NCBI GenBank assembly: GCA_973895155.1
Contig: OZ316896.1
Location: 12,958,001 to 13,022,000 of the forward strand
DNA length: 64,000 nucleotides
Source of the DNA: Marsupella aquatica
Lineage: Eukaryota; Marchantiophyta
Direction: 5' to 3'
Shown: piece after piece, positions 58,341-64,000 of the stretch
Position numbering within the stretch: position 1 is the stretch's first letter
Layout: each line of letters begins with the position of its first letter
Program-made: the position numbers and the translations under genes
Notes under the pieces: model-generated
Seen by the model: only the letters and a program-made list of their open reading frames with translations
Databases searched by the model: none
What the model was told of the DNA's origin: nothing

Positions 58341-60440
58341 GGTGCTCAGCTTTCTAGTGTGATTTATTTTATTGAACATACGAATGATATATATAACAGA
58401 GAACATCTGAGCTGTACAGTGGGACTTAGTGGGGAGTTATTTCTGCTTGTTGTCATTGGACACGTGCTTTCTCTTTTTCTCCTGAGTACTTGTTCACGTT
58501 TTGTTTCAGCGTCATCTCTTCCCAAACACTTTCCTTTCCCTTCTTATACTTTTATGATCTATATTATAAACTCAGCAAAAACAATGTACAAAACTTACAT
58601 AAGAATAGGTGACAAAAAACTTGGCAATGTATATCTCGGTATCATGCTGGGTCATGTCCCACATCAATTATCCAACGTGCAAGTGTATCATGATTCAGAT
58701 GTCGTCCACCTCATCGGAACAACTTGAGCTTCTAAGGTGGGAGGCTGTCATTTATGGGGAAGGAATCTTTTAGATCCACTTAAGGTCCTGAATCCTGCCA
58801 GTAAGAAATAGAATCTCTCCCTATCTTCGATCTTAGCAGAGATCAGGTGAAACCACAAGTGAGATTGTTGGAGTCAGGTCCTCGTTTCAGCTTCTACCAA
58901 TGACGAAGATGCCAACTTACTCCCTCTTGAGATATTTCGACCGGTGTTTGGAATGGCAAGGAATAAACAAAGTATCTACGAGCACGCCTAGAACAAATAC
59001 TAAAATGCAAAACTGAGACAATCATGGGAGGAAACAATTACGTATCATTGAGGAAAACTTTTCCCCGTTCTTCAACTCATCATGGTCATGTTCTGGATAG
59101 AGTCTTTGTGGGCCAGAAAGCATTAGAAGTACTGACGCCTTTTACTATCAGTTTTTTGATAGCCCCTCTTCGAGCTGTACGCAGACTAATGTAGGGTATA
59201 TCCAAGCTTTAGATTCTCCCAACTGTCGGCCAAATCTTGATAGCCGGACGTCTGGGGATGATGGAGATCCTATTTTTGGTTGTTATGACAACTCGCACAT
59301 CATTCAATTCAGTATGTGATATACATTTTCACCTATCTTTTTTTAATTGTTGGGGTTTTCATCTCTCCAAAACTTTTCTCCTGAAGTGAATGGAGTTTGG
59401 GTGCGCGTGAATATGCAATTCTTTCCGTTTGGAAGAAGCTCTATATGCAGGGGCATCCATGTGCGTGAATGTTTATTGTCAGTACGATGCTTGTCTCTTC
59501 GGCTTCAGCATTCGACCAGTGGAAGTGTTTGCATTCCCAGTAGAGACCTGAAATGAATTCAGAACATTTTGTCTTTGCGGTGCCTAACTTCTAGATTGAT
59601 GATGCAGAAACAGAGAGAAGGCTCGCCGCTTCCACAAGAATCAATGCGATCGCGTCTTGCTCAAGTGAATTATGGTTTACATGATTGCCGGATTGCTGCT
59701 TGCCAGTAGGATCCGATTAGGAGGGGGCGAAAAGAATGGACCAACGAAGTCTTGATTCGATCGGACATTACAATACGAGCAGCACTACTGTTCATGATGA
59801 ACACCGTAGTGACCGACCACTAAATTCTTGTAGATTTGAAACTGAACAGAGAAGAACTTCTACTTGCGATCATGTAGATACTCTCGTCTTTTCTTCCTTA
59901 CAGAATCAAACTTTATACAAGATGGTGAGGCATGCATTTAACTTGATCTTCCTTATTGCCTTTTGAAAGAAGACGAGGCCTCGGCGCCGCTCTGTTTCAA
60001 GGCCTCCTTGCTGATTTTTCGTGATAGACGAATTTATACAAACTATTGTTACAAAAAGTTGGTTTTTTCCATTGGAAAACTCATTGATCATTCCCCACTA
60101 GTGCGAAATTTTGTGGTTCTCAACAATCCTAACGACTGTAGCAAAAGTGTTTGTGTTCGTTGGAAACCCAGGATCTTCTAATTTTAAGCTTCATCGTGTA
60201 ATATTATTGTATGACGCCATTGCTATCTCCGACTCGTATTCTCGAAACGTCTTCCTGTCTCCGACTATTTGTAAACAATTCTACAAATTCAGAGAGACTG
60301 AAGATCTCGGTTCAATTTTTCCCTGAGTTCCAACGTCAACGATCGTCCCTTTCGAATTTGATCAACTTACTGGCGAATTTTATTTCGATCTACCCTACAG
60401 TCGCTTCCCATAAGGTCCCATAAGGTCCTACATGTTGAAA

Positions 60441-61454
60441 TTACAGAGTGATAACCACTTTCTTAGCGGACACTGTCTTCTGAGCCTCTATAGCGTCTTG
60501 TATAGACTGTAGACCTTTCCCGACTACGACGGGATCAGGTGCGGGGACAAATTTGCCCTCCTCGAGAGCCTTTGGTAGGTAATCCTCGTAGACAGCCTTG
60601 CCGATATCGTTGTCCACAAAGCCCCAGATTCTCCTGCTTTTGACGCCGCCAGGTAGGTCCTCCGAGGCCATACCGACCGAAGCAATGATTTTGTGGCCTT
60701 TAGACTTGCTCAGGACTTCCGCACAGGCCTCAAGTACTCCATCCCGGGTGATACAGTCGAGCAAGCCAGCCATTGTTTTGCCCTTTAATGCCTCAACCAG
60801 CTCCTCGACGATAGTCTTGCTCTTGTAGTCGAAGACCTGGCTGGCGCCGAGCTTCTTGACGTACTCGAAGTTCTTTGGGGACGCAGTGGTGATAACCTCG
60901 TAGCCGGATGCAACGCCGAGCTGAATACCGTTGCTGCCGACACTTGACGCCCCTCCCCAGACGAGCAACACTTGGCCGGTCGGCTTTGGACTCACGGACG
61001 GGTATGGAAACTCGAGGTAGTCTTTCTTATACAACCCTACAGCAGCAGTCGACAAGCCCAAGGGAATGACCGCGGCAGCCTCGAAGGGCATGGTGCTGGG
61101 AATTGGCGATGACATGTAGTCTAATACAACTGTGTACTCCTGGAAAGCGCCATCGCAATCACGCTGGGACGCAATGCCAATTGCGTTACCAAGCACTCGG
61201 TCGCCCACTTTGAATCGGGTGACGGAACTGCCGACCTCGACGATCTCACCGGCGACATCTTCGCCGAGGATGGCTGGGTATTTCACGGGAAACTGGATCA
61301 CCTGCTCTTGCAGGATCCAGTCGGCGGGGTTGATGGCCACTGCGGCATTTTTTATGACGATCTCATGCTCACCGGGAGAAGTGTAAGGAGCGGGCCCGAC
61401 CTCCAGCGGCTTCGTCTTCTCGGCAACAAGCCATGCGGCCGCGTTGGATGGCAT
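60441..61454 (-). CDS. Zinc-less MDR-family NADP(H) oxidoreductase, copy 4
   Basis: Full-length, intronless, 337 residues and the most divergent copy: MPSNAAAWLVAEKTKPLEVGP at the start, NPADWILQEQVIQFP (one residue longer than the others) and SQRDCDGAFQEY. The cofactor loop GGASSVG and the SPKNFEYVKKLG region are intact. The flanks are recognisably related to those of the other copies but diverged, so this copy arose earliest. The 5' flank is interrupted about 220 bp upstream by a copia LTR at 61678. Confidence 0.9.
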   Translation of the reverse strand: MPSNAAAWLVAEKTKPLEVGPAPYTSPGEHEIVIKNAAVAINPADWILQEQVIQFPVKYPAILGEDVAGEIVEVGSSVTRFKVGDRVLGNAIGIASQRDCDGAFQEYTVVLDYMSSPIPSTMPFEAAAVIPLGLSTAAVGLYKKDYLEFPYPSVSPKPTGQVLLVWGGASSVGSNGIQLGVASGYEVITTASPKNFEYVKKLGASQVFDYKSKTIVEELVEALKGKTMAGLLDCITRDGVLEACAEVLSKSKGHKIIASVGMASEDLPGGVKSRRIWGFVDNDIGKAVYEDYLPKALEEGKFVPAPDPVVVGKGLQSIQDAIEAQKTVSAKKVVITL

Positions 61455-61677
61455 TTAGAACGATGAGTTCAGAGGCGTCGAACGAGCAGTTTCGTAATGT
61501 CGAGGACGAGGCTGTGACAGAGCAGAGAGTCCTTCGTAAAACTTGTTCCCCTCGAAGCAAATGGCTGCTGAATCAACGCTACAGCTTTTCAATTATTTTG
61601 ACTGTGAATGATCGTCCGTGGGTGTTGGACGCAATGTGACACGGTGTCACGGTGAGATGAGTCACGGAAGGAAAATG

Positions 61678-61938
61678 TGTTGGAAATGCTGCGATCCTCA
61701 GTACCGTTTACCTACTGGGCCCACTTACCATTCCGTTGCGCCACTTGCTGTTCCTTGTAGTCTTCCGTCCTCTTCTGAGGACCATCTGATCTAGGTCTGC
61801 CTCACTGCTCCCTTGATCTGATCTATGAGTCCCGCTCACCCTGGGGCGCCTCTCTTCCTCTGGGCACTCCTTGCCTTGGCTTCACTTAAGTACTTTCACT
61901 GTTCAGCCATCTTAGTCACGTAGATAGTTTTATCAACA
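61678..61938 (+). repeat. 5' LTR of a Ty1/copia retrotransposon
   Basis: Begins TGTTGG and ends TCAACA (TG...CA with inverted ends), 261 bp, and is directly followed by a primer binding site. The partner LTR is not in the window. Confidence 0.8.
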
Positions 61939-61950
61939 TGGTATCAGAGC
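61939..61950 (+). other. Primer binding site (initiator methionine tRNA)
   Basis: TGGTATCAGAGC, the standard plant LTR-retrotransposon primer site, starts at the base after the LTR. Confidence 0.9.
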
Positions 61951-62149
61951 AAGATTAGCTCCTCCGTGACTAAGATCCTGCGCTGCACTTAGATGAGGGT
62001 TCTTTAGGTGTGAGTGACCAGAACTAGAATAGTCTTTTCTCTTTTCCGCTGCTTAGATTCTTTACTATACTTAGATGAGAGTTCTCTAAGTGTGAGGAGT
62101 CAGTACATTCGACTACACCAGTTGGTGAGAATTCCCATACGCTACAGTC

Positions 62150-62908
62150 ATGGATCTAGCTAGAATCTTTGGCGAAGCTAACAAGTTAGATGGCGACAGC
62201 AATCACATCTCTTGGAGCTTACTTGTTCAGACCCTACTCGAGCGAGACGAAGTGTGGGATGAACTGAACTTTGCTGGCAACACTGCCACAACAGAAGATG
62301 CGACAGTAGAGGACGAGATTGTCCTCACTCCCAAGGAACGGAAGAAGAAGATAGTCAAGGCTAAGTCTATCCTGATGGCTACTGTGAAGACCAAGCTTCT
62401 TCACGTTGTTGCTTCCTTTGGCAACGATCCAGTAGCCTGCTTGCAGCACTTCAAGCAACGATTTGGAGGTGATCTTCTCCAGCGGAGGCTACTACTCGAA
62501 CAGAAGCTACATGCTGTCAAGATGGCCGAAGGCACCAATGTAGAAGATTATCTAAGGGAAGTAGAAAGCATCACTTCTCAACTTGCCACGATTAATGCTA
62601 CTGTTGATAACTCTCGTCTCTTACACATTGTTTTAGGAGGCCTTCCCCAGAGCTGGGGTCCTTTTGTCTCGAGCTTTGGAGTAGACTTATCTAAAACTCC
62701 CACACCCCAGTTCTCGACTCTTGTGGAACGTATGCAGGCAGAAGACTTCTGGAGAAGGGGCAAACGTGAAGAGATTGCTGAAGAAGCACTTTTTACCCGT
62801 TTCCATCGTCCTCCAGGGAGGGGCAGTGGCCATTACGTCTCAAATCGATACAGTCAACCATCAGACCATCGTGGACCTGTTGGCCATCGTGGACCTGCTG
62901 GAGTGTGA
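62150..62908 (+). CDS. Ty1/copia Gag (truncated)
   Basis: Gag of the UBN2/DUF4219 type: an N-terminal region with a SWSLLVQTLL segment, then LLHVVASFGNDPVACLQHFKQRFG, LHAVKMAEGTNVEDYLREVESI and LLHIVLGGLPQSWGPFVSSF. It assembles the particle that packages the element RNA. The C-terminal zinc knuckle and the fused pol are missing: the last codons and stop are supplied by the element that begins at 62904, so the protein is truncated. An imperfect repeat HRGPVGHRGPAG sits at the break. Confidence 0.85.
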   Translation: MDLARIFGEANKLDGDSNHISWSLLVQTLLERDEVWDELNFAGNTATTEDATVEDEIVLTPKERKKKIVKAKSILMATVKTKLLHVVASFGNDPVACLQHFKQRFGGDLLQRRLLLEQKLHAVKMAEGTNVEDYLREVESITSQLATINATVDNSRLLHIVLGGLPQSWGPFVSSFGVDLSKTPTPQFSTLVERMQAEDFWRRGKREEIAEEALFTRFHRPPGRGSGHYVSNRYSQPSDHRGPVGHRGPAGV

Positions 62909-64000
62909 CACGAGTAACGTGGCACTTAACCGAACCCAGGTCGTAGATTAGGTCTTATACGGTCATTAGGACCGTAGCCGTAGCGTAGAATAGCACGTAT
63001 AGCCGTCTGTTGCCATTATGAATAGATTAGGAGTAGGTTAAGTTGACCGAATGATTTCGAATTTAGGAGGAGGATTATTACGTGCGACCGAGGTACGGCG
63101 GCGGCGGCGGCGGAGTAAAAATCCATTAGGAGCATCCCGCTTGGATCGAGGCGCCGACTTCAGCTCATTATCAACGACCAAAACGGCCTGGCCTTCTCAC
63201 GCTCGGGCTCACCCTGGCACCTCCATGAGAGAGGAGCCGATGGCGCTGCGGGCCATTTGCTCATTTCTACCGTTCGGAATTTGCGGACGCTGCCATTCAC
63301 TCGCCTTTTTGCTCGAATCAAGCTGACCTTTACAAGGAGATTATCAAGAGATAAGAGCGGGTTGTGGCGAGATTTAGTCAGGACAAGGAAGGCCTCCACC
63401 AGTAAGCAGACCGAACAGCGGGAACGCGGACTCGACAAACCAGACTACAAAGGTTAGTATGACCCTTACAGCCTTGGGATTTTGGACCTTGTTTGGCGAG
63501 ATAGGTGCTAAGTTCTCCAAGACTTACTGGTATTCTTGTCCCGAGAAAGCCGCTTATGAACGAAGATATGCGAAGCTGGTGGCCAAGGTAGCACAGGTTA
63601 ATTGCGAGAAGACAGCCATCACCAGAGATTCCAGCTACAATGAGCTGCGAGACTACATCACCGAGCTATATCTCAGCGAGGAAGGGCTTAGATCGGTAGC
63701 AGAGGCGATTCTTGAAGTCCCTGCAAAGTTCTTTAGGCTGAAGGGCAGCCAGCGGCTTACTCAAGCGGAGTTCGACAAGATCCTGGGGTACCTAGACCAG
63801 CAGATCGCAGCCAAAAGGCGCCAAGAAGACATCAACAGACAACGGGAAGCGGCACATAACCTTATGTTCCTCGGGGAAAGCTCCAACGCCTTCAACTGGG
63901 ATAAGGCAACACCAACACCACCAGCGCCTCAGCCGATGACCATCGGCGTACCACTGAACCAGTCCCAAGTCCGCCCCGTGAACAACACCGAGTGTTCTTC
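62904..64000 (+). mobile_element. Element inserted in the copia gag, running off the window
   Basis: Begins TGTGACACG inside the copia frame, like the TGTGA starts of the elements at 22407 and 30425, and is compositionally different from the copia sequence. A CGG-rich run at 63100-63115 and an open frame from 63459 follow. The right end, target duplication and class cannot be determined here. Confidence 0.45.
63459..64000 (+). CDS. Unidentified protein of the terminal element, partial
   Basis: From ATG 63459 the frame stays open for about 180 codons to the window edge. It is rich in charged helices (EKAAYERRYAKLVAKVAQVN, FDKILGYLDQQIAAKRRQED) followed by a Pro-rich stretch. Gag-like in character, but I recognise no specific family. 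The start is the first ATG in the frame and is uncertain. Confidence 0.4.
   Translation, partial: MTLTALGFWTLFGEIGAKFSKTYWYSCPEKAAYERRYAKLVAKVAQVNCEKTAITRDSSYNELRDYITELYLSEEGLRSVAEAILEVPAKFFRLKGSQRLTQAEFDKILGYLDQQIAAKRRQEDINRQREAAHNLMFLGESSNAFNWDKATPTPPAPQPMTIGVPLNQSQVRPVNNTECS

Larger units (their letters stand above)
51931..60440. other. Gene-poor region
   Basis: No ORF here shows a recognisable domain; the longest is 58359-58727 (122 residues, hydrophobic). The region holds the SINE at 53215, a G-rich run at 53786-53808, a 47-bp tandem repeat at 58046, a short retroposon at 58252 and, from about 60100, sequence related to the 3' flank of the MDR genes. Unrecognised lineage-specific exons cannot be excluded. 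Confidence 0.4.
61678..62903 (+). mobile_element. Ty1/copia element, 5' fragment
   Basis: LTR, primer site, a leader of about 200 bp and gag, cut at about 62903 where another element begins. Protease, integrase, reverse transcriptase and 3' LTR may continue beyond the second element, outside the window. Confidence 0.8.

Noticed and set aside
58359-58727. 122-residue hydrophobic ORF
   Set aside because: AT-rich, no recognisable family and no supporting context.

Overview
The window looks like nuclear DNA of a land plant, probably a seedless one (moss, liverwort or similar). Three things point there: a Ty1/copia element with the plant-type primer site TGGTATCAGAGC, transposon protein families (DUF7869/DUF8039-type, PIF/Harbinger with a Myb-like partner) that are abundant in bryophytes and relatives, and intronless fungal-looking oxidoreductase genes. 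The species is inferred, not proven. No rRNA, tRNA or CRISPR feature was recognised.

Layout. (1) 1-8640 is copy A of a segmental duplication that recurs as copy B at about 39298-51930. Each carries one intronless zinc-less MDR oxidoreductase gene on the minus strand (6401-7411; 44724-45734). Related units carry a third copy on the plus strand (35572-36582) and a fourth on the minus strand (60441-61454). (2) 9490-33003 is a decayed PIF/Harbinger DNA transposon (Myb/SANT-like gene plus DDE nuclease gene) opened up by two nested insertions. (3) The first insertion, 10122-27687 (17566 bp), is the main discovery: a giant DNA transposon with about 22-bp terminal inverted repeats and 8-bp target duplications (ATTCATAT/ATTCATGT). 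It encodes a DUF8039-DUF7869 putative transposase (plus strand), a ParB-like domain linked to an N4/N6-type DNA methyltransferase-like domain (minus strand), and an FCP1/NIF-type HAD phosphatase (minus strand). About 16 copies of a 21-bp palindrome, GGCTCGAGA-N3-TCTCGAGCC, lie across its central part, in introns, intergenic DNA and even in frame inside coding regions. (4) Inside it sits a 4636-bp TG...CA element (22407-27042, TSD GGAGG) with one long gag/coiled-coil reading frame broken by three stops. (5) A related-looking 2376-bp TG...CA element (30425-32800, TSD CAAAT) splits the Harbinger nuclease gene. (6) Copy B is split by a 4.7-kb non-LTR retrotransposon (46031-50759; reverse transcriptase plus restriction-like endonuclease, TSD GATCAGAT) and by a 214-bp SINE-like insert with a 32-bp TSD. 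(7) 51930-60440 is mostly gene-poor. (8) 61678-62903 is the 5' part of a Ty1/copia element (LTR, PBS, gag), cut by another element that runs off the window with an open reading frame.

How it works together. The window is dominated by nested mobile elements, most of them decayed. Nearly every gene of the giant element carries in-frame stops that look like C-to-T changes (CGA to TGA, CAA to TAA), as expected for an old, methylated element. The apparently intact host-type genes are the four MDR oxidoreductases, whose copies have been shuffled by duplication and apparently by gene conversion.
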